Below, one piece after another: positions 16,280 to 25,921 of a stretch of 64,000 nt of DNA (its first letter is position 1; each line of letters opens with the position of its first letter). This DNA is from an uncultured Ruminococcus sp. (GTDB lineage: Bacteria > Bacillota > Clostridia > Oscillospirales > Acutalibacteraceae). The stretch spans positions 52,840 through 116,839 of the forward strand of contig CAJODM010000006.1 of the NCBI GenBank assembly GCA_905233755.1, read 5' to 3'. Made by a program: the position numbers and the translations under genes. The notes below the pieces were generated by a model. That model searched no databases. It was not told the origin of the DNA and worked only from the letters and a program-made list of their open reading frames with translations.

Positions 16280-16942
16280 ATGAACTACAAACGACTGACT
16301 ATCCTCTGCGGCCACTATGGCTCGGGCAAGACGAACATTGCCGTGAATATGGCATATGCGCTCGCCTCCCAACGTGATCACGTAGCGGTCGCCGACCTCG
16401 ACATCGTGAACCCGTACTTTCGCACCAAGGACTCGCAGGAGGACTTTGACGAGCGGGGGATCCGGCTGATCGTGTCTGAGTTTGCCTCGTCGAACGTCGA
16501 TCTGCCGTCGATGCCCGCCGATCTGTACGCGATCACCGACGACCGGTCGCTGTCCGTCATCATGGATATCGGCGGCGACGACCGCGGCGCGCTCGCGCTC
16601 GGGCGGCTGCGTGATGCGATCCTCGATGAGGATGACTATGAGATGTATATGGTTGTGAACCGCTACCGCCCGCTGACCCCCGACGCCGACACGACGATCG
16701 AGGTGATGCGCGAGATCGAACGCGCGTGCGGCATCCCGTTCACCGGTATCATCAACAACTCGAACCTCGGTGACGAGACGGACGCCGAAACGGTGCTGTC
16801 CTCTGTCGCGTATGCCGATCAAGTGGCGGAGAAGGCCTCTCTGCCGCTCGTTCTCACCACCGTCAGAGAGGACCTCTATGATTCTTTGAAAGAAAAATTA
16901 AGCCCATTGTTATGTCTGCATTTACAGGCAAAACCGATATAA
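16280..16942 (+). CDS. ParA/MinD-like P-loop ATPase of the oxidoreductase operon
   Basis: A 220-residue protein. Its Walker A is GHYGSGKTN (about residues 11-19), and DLDIVNPYFRTKD follows where MinD/ParA proteins carry switch I. VIMDIGGDDRGA is the Walker B region and VVNRYRP a base-recognition strand. It lacks a deviant lysine at the start of the P-loop, so it is closer to the CobQ/ArsA-like group. It lies between the acyl-CoA synthetases and the ferredoxin subunit, spaced as in an operon. A role in loading or maturing the Fe-S oxidoreductase is plausible but unproven. The C-terminal end has an AT-rich island (16880-16897). Confidence 0.7.
   Translation: MNYKRLTILCGHYGSGKTNIAVNMAYALASQRDHVAVADLDIVNPYFRTKDSQEDFDERGIRLIVSEFASSNVDLPSMPADLYAITDDRSLSVIMDIGGDDRGALALGRLRDAILDEDDYEMYMVVNRYRPLTPDADTTIEVMREIERACGIPFTGIINNSNLGDETDAETVLSSVAYADQVAEKASLPLVLTTVREDLYDSLKEKLSPLLCLHLQAKPI
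16880..16897 (+). repeat. AT-rich coding island, 18-nt family
   Basis: GATTCTTTGAAAGAAAAA, encoding DSLKEK in the ParA-like gene. It matches the islands at 3752 and 56648. Confidence 0.6.
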
Positions 16943-16967
16943 CGAATACTGTAGAAGGGAAATGAAT

Positions 16968-17174
16968 ATGGCTAAACTTACGTTCAAAACCGACAACTGC
17001 AAGGGTTGCTCGCTGTGCGTGGATGCCTGTCCCAAGGGGATCCTGAGGATAGCGACCGACAAAATCAACAAGAAGGGTCATCACCCCGCCGAGTGTTTCG
17101 ACGAGGACAAATGCATCGGTTGTGCGTCGTGCGCGATGATGTGCCCCGACTGTATCATCAAGGTAGAAAGGTAG
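16968..17174 (+). CDS. 2x[4Fe-4S] ferredoxin subunit (delta) of 2-oxoacid:ferredoxin oxidoreductase
   Basis: A 68-residue ferredoxin-like subunit with two CxxCxxCxxxCP-type clusters: CKGCSLCVDACP and CIGCASCAMMCP. In multi-subunit oxidoreductases (VOR/KOR/POR) this chain carries electrons between the TPP site and free ferredoxin. The start at 16968 is favoured over 16962 because of the GAAGGGA site at 16953-16960. It is 7 bp from the alpha subunit gene. Confidence 0.9.
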   Translation: MAKLTFKTDNCKGCSLCVDACPKGILRIATDKINKKGHHPAECFDEDKCIGCASCAMMCPDCIIKVER

Positions 17175-17181
17175 TGAGGAT

Positions 17182-18242
17182 ATGGCTGACAAGATTTTGA
17201 TGAAGGGCAACGAGGCGATCGCCGAGGCGGCTATCGTTGCCGGATGCCGTCACTATTTCGGCTATCCGATCACCCCTCAGACCGAGATCGCCGCCTACAT
17301 GGCCAAGAAGATGCCCAAGATCGGCGGCGTGTTCCTGCAGGCAGAGTCCGAGATCGCCGCGATCAACATGGTTTACGGCGTCGCCTCTGCCGGCAAGCGC
17401 GTGATGACCTCCTCCTCGTCGCCCGGCGTATCGCTCAAGGGCGAAGGGCTGTCATATCTGGCGGGGTCCGACCTGCCGTCCCTCATCGTGAACGTCCAGC
17501 GCGGCGGCCCGGGGCTCGGCGGCATCCAGCCGTCCCAGTCCGACTACTTCCAGTCCACTCGCGGCGGCGGTCACGGCGACTATCACATGATCGTCCTTGC
17601 CCCCGCATCGGTACAGGAGATGGCGGAGCTGACCGTCAAGGGATTTGAGCTTGCCGATACCTATCGCATGACCTCGATGATCCTTGCCGACGGCACGATG
17701 GGCCAGATGATGGAGCCGGTCTCACTCGATATCGAGGTCAAGCCCATGATCGACAAGCCGTGGGCGACCACCGGTACCAAGATGGCGCGCAAGCATAACA
17801 TCGTTAACTCCCTTTCGCTCGTGCCCGAGGAGCTCGAACAGCTCAACTTCGCCCGCTATGAGCGCTATCGTACTATCGAAGAGAACGAGACCATGTTCGA
17901 AGAGTATCTGGTCGAGGATGCCGATATCGTCCTTGCGGCGTTCGGTATCGCGGCGCGTGTCTCAAAGAACGCCGTCGACGAAGCCCGCAAGCGGGGCATC
18001 AAGGCGGGGCTCATCCGCCCGATCACCCTCTGGCCGTTCCCGAAGGCACCGTTCATGGCGGCTGCCGAACACGCCAAGGCGTTCCTCTCGGTCGAGCTGA
18101 ACATGGGTCAGATGATCGAGGACGTCCAGCTTGCGACCGGGTGCAAGGCGCCCGTCTATCTGTGCAACCGCGCGGGCGGCATGATCCCCGATCCCAAGCA
18201 GGTGCTGCAGTCTATTATCAATATCAACGGAGGTGAAAACTG

Positions 18243-18243
<1 letters not shown>
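17182..18243 (+). CDS. vorB: 2-oxoacid:ferredoxin oxidoreductase alpha subunit (VorB-like)
   Basis: A 353-residue subunit. It opens with the pyrimidine-binding domain, ILMKGNEAIAEAAIVAGCRHYFGYPITPQTE, and has the conserved E in AESEIAAINMVYGVASAG plus SSSPGVSLKGEGLSYLAGSDLP. The closest family is branched-chain 2-oxoacid (3-methyl-2-oxobutanoate) oxidoreductase, with 2-oxoglutarate oxidoreductase as the alternative. The enzyme reversibly links 2-oxoacid + CoA with acyl-CoA + CO2 + reduced ferredoxin. It overlaps the beta subunit by one nucleotide. Confidence 0.88.
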
Positions 18244-19000
<757 letters not shown>

Positions 19001-19001
<1 letters not shown>

Positions 19002-19540
19002 TGAGCACGAAGAATATGCTTTTTTCCGGCTTCGGCGGTCAGGGTATCCTCTTCGCCGGCAAGTTCATCGCCTATAAGGGGCTGATCGAGGATCAGCAGG
19101 TATCGTGGCTGCCGTCCTACGGGCCCGAGATGCGCGGCGGCACCGCGTCGTGCTCGGTCATCGTGTCCGATACCCCTGTCGGCTCGCCGATCGTGTCGAA
19201 TCCCGATATCCTCGTCGCTATGAACCTGCCGTCCCTCGACCGGTTCGAGGACGCGGTCGTCCCCGGCGGGATGATCATCGCCGACTCTACCCTTATCGAG
19301 CGCAAGGTAGCACGCGATGATGTTCGGGTGTTCTATATCCCCGCGACACGCCTTGCATCCGACAACAAGCTCGGCAACCTTGCCAACATGATCATCGTCG
19401 GCAAGCTCCTCAAGGAGATCGGCGAGTATTCTGAGCAGGGGCTGTCCGCCGCTCTCGATAAGGTCATCTCGGCGAAGCATGCCGACATGAAGGATGTCAA
19501 CCTTGCCGCTATCCGGTTGGGTGCTGCCTACAGCGAATAA
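19001..19540 (+). CDS. 2-oxoacid:ferredoxin oxidoreductase gamma subunit
   Basis: A 179-residue subunit with the family start MLFSGFGGQGILFAGKFIA and the motif LPSYGPEMRGGTASCSV. The gamma chain contacts CoA in the crystal structures known for this family. Together with the ferredoxin, alpha and beta genes it completes a four-subunit VOR/KOR enzyme. A branched-chain aminotransferase follows 16 bp later. Confidence 0.9.
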
Positions 19541-19555
19541 GAAGGAGAGAGAACC

Positions 19556-20617
19556 ATGGAGATCAAGTTTGTAGAGAACAATCATTTGAAAGAGAAGCCC
19601 GCTGCCTCTGCGCTCGGGTTCGGCAAGTACTTCACCGACTATATGTTCCGATGGACATACAGCAGGGAAGAGGGCTGGCATAATGCCCGGATCGTTCCGT
19701 TCGAGAACCTCTCGATCCATCCCGCCTCGACCGTGCTGCACTACGGTTCCGAGATCTTCGAGGGGCTCAAGGCATACCGCCGTGCCGACGGCAAGGTACA
19801 GCTCTTTCGCCCCATCGAGAACATCCGACGTATGAACCGCTCGGCAGAGCGTCTGTGCCTGCCCGAGCTGCCCGAGGACGAGACGCTGGAGGCGCTGCTC
19901 AAGTTCGTCAAGCTTGAACAGGATTGGACGCCGTCCGATAAGGGTACATCCCTCTACCTGCGTCCGTTCATGTTCGGCAACGACGAGTCGCTGGGCGTGC
20001 ACGCAGTGCATAACGCCGAGTTCATCATCATCGCGTCACCTGTCGGCTCGTACTATGCCCAGGGCATCAATCCGGTCGGCATTATGATCGAGGACGAGGA
20101 TGTCCGTGCGGTACGCGGCGGCACCGGCTATGCCAAGTGCGGCGGCAACTATGCTGCGTCCAACCGTGCCGGCGAGCGCGCCGAGCAGCAGGGCTATGCC
20201 CAGGTGCTGTGGCTTGACGGCGTCACCCGCCGCTATATCGAAGAGGTCGGCGCGATGAACGTCATGTTCAAGATCTCCGGCAAGGTCGTCACCCCGATGC
20301 TCTCGGGTTCGATCCTCCCGGGTATCACCCGTATGTCCTGCCTTGAGCTGCTCCGGTCCGAGGGGTATGACGTCGAGGAGCGGCTGCTCTCGATCGACGA
20401 GCTGGAAGAGGCAATGGAGAACGGTACTCTGGAAGAGGCGTGGGGCTGTGGCACTGCTGCAGTGATCTCGCCCATCGGCGAGCTGTGCTACAAGGGCAAG
20501 AAGTACACCGTCAACAACGGCGAGATCGGCGAGCTGTCACAGCACCTCTACGATACCCTGACGGGTATCCAGTGGGGCGAGCGAGAGGACACCTTCGGCT
20601 GGATCACCGAGATTTGA
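19556..20617 (+). CDS. ilvE: Branched-chain amino acid aminotransferase
   Basis: A 353-residue PLP fold-type IV enzyme. Seen: YGSEIFEGLKAYR (substrate and dimer loop), VRGGTGYAKCGGNYAASN with the PLP lysine in YAKCGGNYA, and EEVGAMNVMF. It exchanges the amino group between glutamate and the keto acids of Leu, Ile and Val. It directly follows the 2-oxoacid oxidoreductase, so the two enzymes would interconvert acyl-CoA and amino acid. A terminator ends the unit. Confidence 0.93.
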   Translation: MEIKFVENNHLKEKPAASALGFGKYFTDYMFRWTYSREEGWHNARIVPFENLSIHPASTVLHYGSEIFEGLKAYRRADGKVQLFRPIENIRRMNRSAERLCLPELPEDETLEALLKFVKLEQDWTPSDKGTSLYLRPFMFGNDESLGVHAVHNAEFIIIASPVGSYYAQGINPVGIMIEDEDVRAVRGGTGYAKCGGNYAASNRAGERAEQQGYAQVLWLDGVTRRYIEEVGAMNVMFKISGKVVTPMLSGSILPGITRMSCLELLRSEGYDVEERLLSIDELEEAMENGTLEEAWGCGTAAVISPIGELCYKGKKYTVNNGEIGELSQHLYDTLTGIQWGEREDTFGWITEI

Positions 20618-20633
20618 TATCGGTTGAGTTATC

Positions 20634-20663
20634 AAAGCGGCAGGAGCTTCCTGCCGCTTTTTG
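20634..20663 (+). terminator. Terminator after ilvE
   Basis: AAAGCGGCAGGAGCTTCCTGCCGC hairpin followed by TTTTTG, 17 bp after the ilvE stop. Confidence 0.92.
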
Positions 20664-20824
20664 TTTGCTATATGCAGCAGGTTCGGATAATCCATACCGG
20701 GATAGGCACAGTGTTTCGCTGTTATATCCTTGCATCTATGTTGTGAAAATAACCGGAAACCGTTATATTTCTGGCTCGTGCGATGCGCATAATTGCAAAA
20801 TCGAAATTTTCGTTCGTGAATCTG

Positions 20825-20853
20825 TTGACAATTCGATTTTGTTGTGCTATAGT
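20825..20853 (+). promoter_or_regulatory. Promoter of T-box leader 3
   Basis: TTGACA (20825-20830), 17-nt spacer, extended -10 TGC-TATAGT (20848-20853). Confidence 0.88.
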
Positions 20854-20859
20854 ACTGTA

Positions 20860-21120
20860 CAGCTAAATGCGTTGATGAAATTATTCACGGCATCACGCCA
20901 TGTCAGAGAGCCGCCGGTTGGTGAGAGGCGGTATGGAAGTGCCGCTGAAGTCTCATTTCGGAGCAGAGTCGCCGAACTTTCAGTAAGCGGCTACGGAGTG
21001 TCCCGTTATCATGGCAGAGGACTTGTCAGAGTCCGACGAGTGACCGTACATCAGTACGGTAAGCAGGGTGGTACCGCGATGAATGTCGTCCCTGAGGCAA
21101 TGCCTCGGGGATTTTTTGTT
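20860..21120 (+). promoter_or_regulatory. T-box leader 3 (upstream of LeuA-like gene)
   Basis: Stem I with CAGAGAG, CCGCC...GGCGG apex (GGTTGGTGAGA), CATTTCGGAG, and the canonical T-box AGGGTGGTACCGCG (21065-21078). The terminator TCCCTGAGGC-AAT-GCCTCGGGGA plus TTTTTT is at 21088-21117. As in the other two, TGGT predicts a tRNA with discriminator A. After GAA in the specifier region the next codon is GTC (Val, 20950-20952), a candidate only. Confidence 0.92.
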
Positions 21121-21175
21121 GTCCCGCCCGCCTGTCGCTCCCGCATAATATATGGATGAAAAGAGGAGTTATTTC

Positions 21176-22549
21176 ATGAAGCAGATCCACATCGCAGACA
21201 CGACCCTACTCGGTATCGGCAACGCCCTTTCCTTTAAGGAGAAGCTCGACATCGCCCGCAAGCTCGATCGACTGTCGGTCGACGCCATCGAGCTGCCCGA
21301 GATCACCGGCGCGAAGGCCGATACTCTGCTGGTGCGAACGATCGCCTCGTTCGTGACGAACAGCGTGATCTCGGTCGGCGCGACCTCGTCGCTGTCGTCG
21401 ATCAACTATGCCGCCGAGGCGCTCAGCTCTGCCGAGCACGGCCGCATCCGCATCGAGCTGCCGATGTCGGCGGCGATCATGGAGTACTCCCTGCACAAGA
21501 AGCAGGACAAGATGTGCGCCTATATCACCGAGATGGTCTCTGCCGCAAAGGCAAAGTGTGACGACGTCGAGTTCTGTGCCGTTGATGCGACACGTGCCGA
21601 ACGGGCGTTTCTTGCAGATGCGCTTACCGCTGCCGTCACAGCCGGTGCGACCTCCGTGGTGCTGTGTGACAGCGCGAGTCTCTATATGCCCGATGACTTT
21701 GCCGCCTTTGTCGAACGGATGACCGCGGATATCGGCGTTCCGGTCGGCGTGATGGTCAACAACAAGAACGCTACCGCCGTTGCCGCTGCTGCGCTATGCG
21801 TCAAGGACGGCGTGTCCATCGTCAAGACCGGCGTCAAGGGTGAGGCGACCCCGCTGCGCGACTTTGCGGCGATGATCGACGCCTATCGCGAGAACTATGC
21901 TATCGAGACCGGTGTTCGCGTGACCGAGCTGCACCGTGCCGTCGACCAGATCGAGTGGGTCATCGGCGGCAAGAACGCCGAGGTGCCGCGCCCGACCGAG
22001 GTCATCGATGACGGGATCAAGCTGTCGGTGAACGATACCAAGGAGACCGTCGCCGATACCGTCGCGTCCCTCGGGTATGATCTGTCGGACGAGGACGGCG
22101 ACAAGGTGTACAGCGAGTTTCGCCGCATCGCCAGAAGAAAGCAGGTCAGCTTGCAGGAGCTCGACGTGATCGTTGCCTCGACCGCTCTGCAGGTCCCCGC
22201 GACCTATACGATCGAGAGCTATGTCATCAACTCGGGCAACATCATCACCGCCTCGGCACAGATCAACCTCCTGAAGGACGGTAAGTCGATCGGCGGCGTA
22301 TCGGTCGGCGACGGGCCGATCGACGCCTCGTTCCATGCACTCGACGAGATCATCGGCCGCCATTTCGAGCTTGACGACTTCTCGATCCAGACCGTCACTC
22401 GTGAGAAGGACGCGATGGGCAGTGCGCTGGTGCGCCTGCGCTCGGGCGGCAAGATCTATTCCGGCACCGGGCTGTCGACCGATATCATCGGCGCATCGAT
22501 CCGCGCCTATGTGAACGCTGTCAACAAGATCGTCTATGAGGAGGGCTAA
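21176..22549 (+). CDS. 2-isopropylmalate synthase-like protein lacking catalytic residues
   Basis: A 457-residue protein with LeuA layout: HMGL-like TIM barrel (residues 1-270), linker, and the LeuA C-terminal allosteric domain (about 340-455; TYTIESYVINSGN, GDGPIDASFHALDEI). In active LeuA, motif 1 is D-T-T-L-R-D-G-E-Q; here DTTLLGIGNA loses the Arg, the metal-binding Asp and the Glu-Gln. The H-x-H-N-D metal motif is replaced by VNNKNA. So aldol chemistry is unlikely. It may be an amino-acid sensor or scaffold, or a new activity. It is T-box controlled. ATG 21176 is chosen from the GAGGAG site. Confidence 0.8.
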   Translation: MKQIHIADTTLLGIGNALSFKEKLDIARKLDRLSVDAIELPEITGAKADTLLVRTIASFVTNSVISVGATSSLSSINYAAEALSSAEHGRIRIELPMSAAIMEYSLHKKQDKMCAYITEMVSAAKAKCDDVEFCAVDATRAERAFLADALTAAVTAGATSVVLCDSASLYMPDDFAAFVERMTADIGVPVGVMVNNKNATAVAAAALCVKDGVSIVKTGVKGEATPLRDFAAMIDAYRENYAIETGVRVTELHRAVDQIEWVIGGKNAEVPRPTEVIDDGIKLSVNDTKETVADTVASLGYDLSDEDGDKVYSEFRRIARRKQVSLQELDVIVASTALQVPATYTIESYVINSGNIITASAQINLLKDGKSIGGVSVGDGPIDASFHALDEIIGRHFELDDFSIQTVTREKDAMGSALVRLRSGGKIYSGTGLSTDIIGASIRAYVNAVNKIVYEEG

Positions 22550-22551
22550 GC

Positions 22552-25077
22552 GTGAAGTTTTCATTCTCTACCAAGGGTTGGCACGATAATTCTTTTGAAG
22601 AATTTTGTGATATCGCTCAATACCTGAAGTTTGACGGGATCGAGCCGCATAACATCAACGGCTCGCTCTTTACCGACCGCGACGGCGCGTTCCATGAGTA
22701 CACCGCCGCCAGTACCCTGCGTCAGCTTCGCGACCGTGAGCTGTGCCTTCCCTGTATTGACGTCATTCCGAATATTGCTGATAAAGAATTATATGAAATT
22801 TCTATAGAAGAAATAAAGAGTTGCCTCTCCATCGCCTCCAACCTGCGCATCCCCAACATCCGCCTGCATGCCAAGCGGAGCGATGATGTCCCCGCCGCTG
22901 TCGACAACGTCAGGACCGTCATCGCCGAGGTGCTCCCGCTCGCTGAGCGCGAGCATATCTCGCTGCTGCTCGAGACACGCGGGCTGTTTGCCGATACAAA
23001 GCTGCTGCGCGATACGCTCGAGCACTTTGCCAGCGACTATGTCGCGGCTCTGTGGAATATGTCCGCCGCGTACTTTACTGTCGGCGAGAGCGCGGCGCAG
23101 GTGATCTCGAACCTCGGTGCATATGTCCGCCATGTCCATCTCAACGATGCTGTCCGTACCGCTTCTTCTCTCGAGTACCGCATCATCGGCGACGGTGATC
23201 TTCCTGTTGCCGAGATGATGAAGGCGCTGCGCTCGGTCAACTATGATGGGTTTATCTCGCTGGTATGGACGCCCGACTGGATGCCCGAGCTCGATGATAT
23301 GGAGATCATCTTCTCCCAGTTTATCAGCTATATGCGGTCCTTTGCCGATACCTCGAAGAACGAGTCCTCGCTGTACTACAGCAACCGTCACGTCGGGCGC
23401 TATGTCTGGAAGAAGGAGACGCTGATCGAGGCGACCTTCTCCGATGTGCTCGACCGCATGGTAGAGGAGTTCCCCGACCAGCTCGCGTTCAAGTACACCA
23501 CCCTCGACTACACCCGCACCTACTCCGAGTTCCGCGACGACGTGGACGAGTTTGCACGCGCGCTCGTATCGCTGGGCGTCAAGGCGGGTACCCATGTCGC
23601 CGTATGGGCGTCGAACGTGCCCCAGTGGTACATCGCGTTCTGGGCGACCGTCAAGCTCGGCGCGGTGCTCGTCACCGTCAACACCGCCTACAAGATCCAT
23701 GAGGCAGAGTATCTGTTGAAGCAGAGCGATACCCACACCCTTGTCATCACCTACGGCGACAAGTTCACCTCCTACGGTCAGATTGTATCCGAGCTGTGTC
23801 CCGAGCTTGCCGATACTCTCCCCGGTGAACAGCTCCACGCAAAGCGCCTGCCGTTTCTGCGCAACGTCATCACCGTCGGCTTTGAGCAGAAGGGCTGTCT
23901 GACATGGGAGAAGGCGCTTGCCTATGCCTCCCAGACCCCGCGCTCGACGGTGCTGCGTATGGCAGCCCGGGTGGATAAGGACGACGTGTGCAATATGCAG
24001 TACACCTCCGGCACCACGGGCTTTCCCAAGGGCGTGATGCTCACCCACTACAACATCGTCAATAACGGCAAGAACATCGGCGATCGGATGGATCTGTCCA
24101 CCGAGGATCGCATGATGATCCAGGTGCCGATGTTCCACTGCTTCGGCATGGTGCTGGCGATGACCGCCTCGATGACCCACGGCGTGACGATCCTGCCGCT
24201 GCCGTATTTCTCTCCCAAACCCGCGCTTGCCTGTATCAACAACGAGCACATCACCGCGTTCCACGGTGTGCCGACGATGTTCATCGCGATGCTGGAGCAT
24301 CCGGATTTTCCGCGCACCGACTTCTCCTATATGCGCACCGGGATCATGGCGGGTTCGCCCTGTCCCGTATCGGCGATGCAGGACGTCGTCAACAAGATGC
24401 ACATGACCGAGATCACCATCGTCTACGGGCAGACCGAGGCGTCGCCCGGATGCACTATGAGCTCTACCGACGACCCGCTCGAGGTGCGCGTCAACACTGT
24501 CGGACGCGAGCTGCCCGAGATCGAGTGCAAGATCGTCGATCCCGATACCGGCGAGGAGTGCCCGCCCAACGTCACCGGCGAGTTCCTCGCGCGTGGCTAT
24601 AATATCATGAAGGGCTACTACAAGATGCCCGAAGAGACCGCCAAGGCGATCGACGCCGACGGATGGCTGCATACCGGCGACCTCGCCTGCAAGACCGAGG
24701 AGGGGAACTACAAGATCACCGGCCGGCTGAAGGACATGATTATCCGCGGCGGTGAGAACATCTATCCCAAGGAGATTGAGGAGTTCATCTATACCAACCC
24801 CAAGGTGTCGGATGTCCAGGTCATCGGCGTCCCCGACGAGAACTACGGCGAAGAGATCATGGCGTGTGTCATCCTCAAGGAGGGCGAGACCATGACCGAG
24901 CAGGAGATGAAGGAGTTCATCTCCGCCTCGATGGCGCGCCATAAGGTGCCGCGGTATATCGACTTTGTCGACAGGTTCCCGATGAACGCCGCCGGCAAGA
25001 TCCTCAAGTACAAGATGCGCGAGGACGCGGTAGAGAAGCTCGGCCTGCAGAAGGCGGATAGCGTGGTGACTGCCTGA
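22552..25077 (+). CDS. TIM-barrel (xylose isomerase-like)/AMP-dependent acyl-CoA synthetase fusion
   Basis: An 841-residue two-domain protein. Residues 1-265 form a sugar-isomerase/AP-endonuclease-2-like TIM barrel (FSFSTKGWHDNSFEEF, RHVHLNDA). Residues 290-835 form a FadD-like synthetase: QYTSGTTGFPKGVMLTH, YGQTEASPG, HTGDLACKT, GRLKDMIIRGGENIYPKEIE and the lysine in NAAGKILKYKM. It starts at GTG 22552, 2 nt after the LeuA-like stop, with its Shine-Dalgarno inside that gene. The barrel's partner reaction is unknown. AT-rich islands occur at 22588-22604 and 22796-22817, in the first 270 bp of the gene only. Confidence 0.85.
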   Translation: MKFSFSTKGWHDNSFEEFCDIAQYLKFDGIEPHNINGSLFTDRDGAFHEYTAASTLRQLRDRELCLPCIDVIPNIADKELYEISIEEIKSCLSIASNLRIPNIRLHAKRSDDVPAAVDNVRTVIAEVLPLAEREHISLLLETRGLFADTKLLRDTLEHFASDYVAALWNMSAAYFTVGESAAQVISNLGAYVRHVHLNDAVRTASSLEYRIIGDGDLPVAEMMKALRSVNYDGFISLVWTPDWMPELDDMEIIFSQFISYMRSFADTSKNESSLYYSNRHVGRYVWKKETLIEATFSDVLDRMVEEFPDQLAFKYTTLDYTRTYSEFRDDVDEFARALVSLGVKAGTHVAVWASNVPQWYIAFWATVKLGAVLVTVNTAYKIHEAEYLLKQSDTHTLVITYGDKFTSYGQIVSELCPELADTLPGEQLHAKRLPFLRNVITVGFEQKGCLTWEKALAYASQTPRSTVLRMAARVDKDDVCNMQYTSGTTGFPKGVMLTHYNIVNNGKNIGDRMDLSTEDRMMIQVPMFHCFGMVLAMTASMTHGVTILPLPYFSPKPALACINNEHITAFHGVPTMFIAMLEHPDFPRTDFSYMRTGIMAGSPCPVSAMQDVVNKMHMTEITIVYGQTEASPGCTMSSTDDPLEVRVNTVGRELPEIECKIVDPDTGEECPPNVTGEFLARGYNIMKGYYKMPEETAKAIDADGWLHTGDLACKTEEGNYKITGRLKDMIIRGGENIYPKEIEEFIYTNPKVSDVQVIGVPDENYGEEIMACVILKEGETMTEQEMKEFISASMARHKVPRYIDFVDRFPMNAAGKILKYKMREDAVEKLGLQKADSVVTA
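22796..22817 (+). repeat. AT-rich island, identical 22-mer to 29102-29123 (complement)
   Basis: Starts AAATTTCTATAG and ends GAAATAAA. The same 22 nt occur on the coding strand of asnB (29102-29123, minus). Here they encode EISIEEIK; there they are read in another frame as NFYRRNK. Confidence 0.6.
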
Positions 25078-25886
25078 TGGTCAACGGTTTGTATGTTATC
25101 GACTCTCACTGCCATATCTATCCCGAGAAGATCGCCTCCAAGGCGGTCGCCGGCACCGATACCTTCTATGGTACAACTGCCGCGTGTCTGGGCACGGTCA
25201 GCGACCTGATCGACGTGAACCGCCAAGCGGGCATCGACCACGCGATCGTCCAGTCGGTCGCGACGACTCCCAAGCAGGTGCGCTCGATCAACAGCTTCAT
25301 CGCCGAGTCTGTCCGCTCGTCGAACGGCCGGCTGACGGGGCTGGGGACACTGCACCCGGACAGCGACGACCTGCGCGCCGATGTAGAGCATCTCATCTCA
25401 CTCGGGCTGATCGGCATCAAGCTCCACCCCGATATCCAGCAGTTCAAGATCGACGACTATCGATGTCTGAAGATCTATGAGCTGTGCGAGGAGTTTGACC
25501 TTCCGCTGCTCATGCATACCGGCGACAGCCGCTATGATAACTCGAACCCCAACCGCCTCGTGCCGGTGCTCTCGATCTATACGAACCTGCGGCTGATCGG
25601 TGCGCATTTCGGCGGCTGGTCGATATGGGAAGAGGCGAGCCGCAAGCTCTGTGATATCCCGAACCTGTATGTCGATTGCTCGTCCTCGATGCCGTGGCTC
25701 GACGACGATACGACGGTCGAGATCATCCGCCGCTACGGCGCCGATCGAGTGCTGTTTGGCACCGACTTTCCGATGTGGTCGCCGGTCGATGAGATGGAGC
25801 ATTTTCTGGCGCTCCCGCTCACCGACGATGAGAGGCGCGTGATCTTCTCCGAGAACGCGAAGAAGGCATACGGCCTGACCCTCTGA
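25077..25886 (+). CDS. Amidohydrolase-2 family metal-dependent hydrolase
   Basis: A 269-residue TIM-barrel hydrolase with HCHIYPEK (H-x-H metal pair, residues 11-13), IGIKLHPD, LLMHTGD, GAHFGGW and the final Asp in GTDFPMW. This is the amidohydrolase-related group that includes decarboxylases as well as C-N hydrolases; the reaction is unknown. Its ATG overlaps the stop of the synthetase gene (TGATG), so it belongs to the T-box 3 operon. A clear paralogue lies at 51312-52142 beside the second aryl-acid cluster. Confidence 0.82.
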   Translation: MVNGLYVIDSHCHIYPEKIASKAVAGTDTFYGTTAACLGTVSDLIDVNRQAGIDHAIVQSVATTPKQVRSINSFIAESVRSSNGRLTGLGTLHPDSDDLRADVEHLISLGLIGIKLHPDIQQFKIDDYRCLKIYELCEEFDLPLLMHTGDSRYDNSNPNRLVPVLSIYTNLRLIGAHFGGWSIWEEASRKLCDIPNLYVDCSSSMPWLDDDTTVEIIRRYGADRVLFGTDFPMWSPVDEMEHFLALPLTDDERRVIFSENAKKAYGLTL

Positions 25887-25890
25887 TAGC

Positions 25891-25921
25891 AAAAAAGAGA
25901 GACTATCCGTCTCTCTTTTTT
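25891..25921. terminator. Bidirectional terminator
   Basis: AAAAAAGAGAGAC-TATCC-GTCTCTCTTTTTT, between the convergent amidohydrolase and EIIA-like genes. The EIIA-like stop codon (complement of 25903-25905) lies within it. Confidence 0.92.

Noticed and set aside
22789..24942. 717-residue open frame on the minus strand
   Set aside because: Antisense of the TIM/synthetase fusion, with no recognisable motif.
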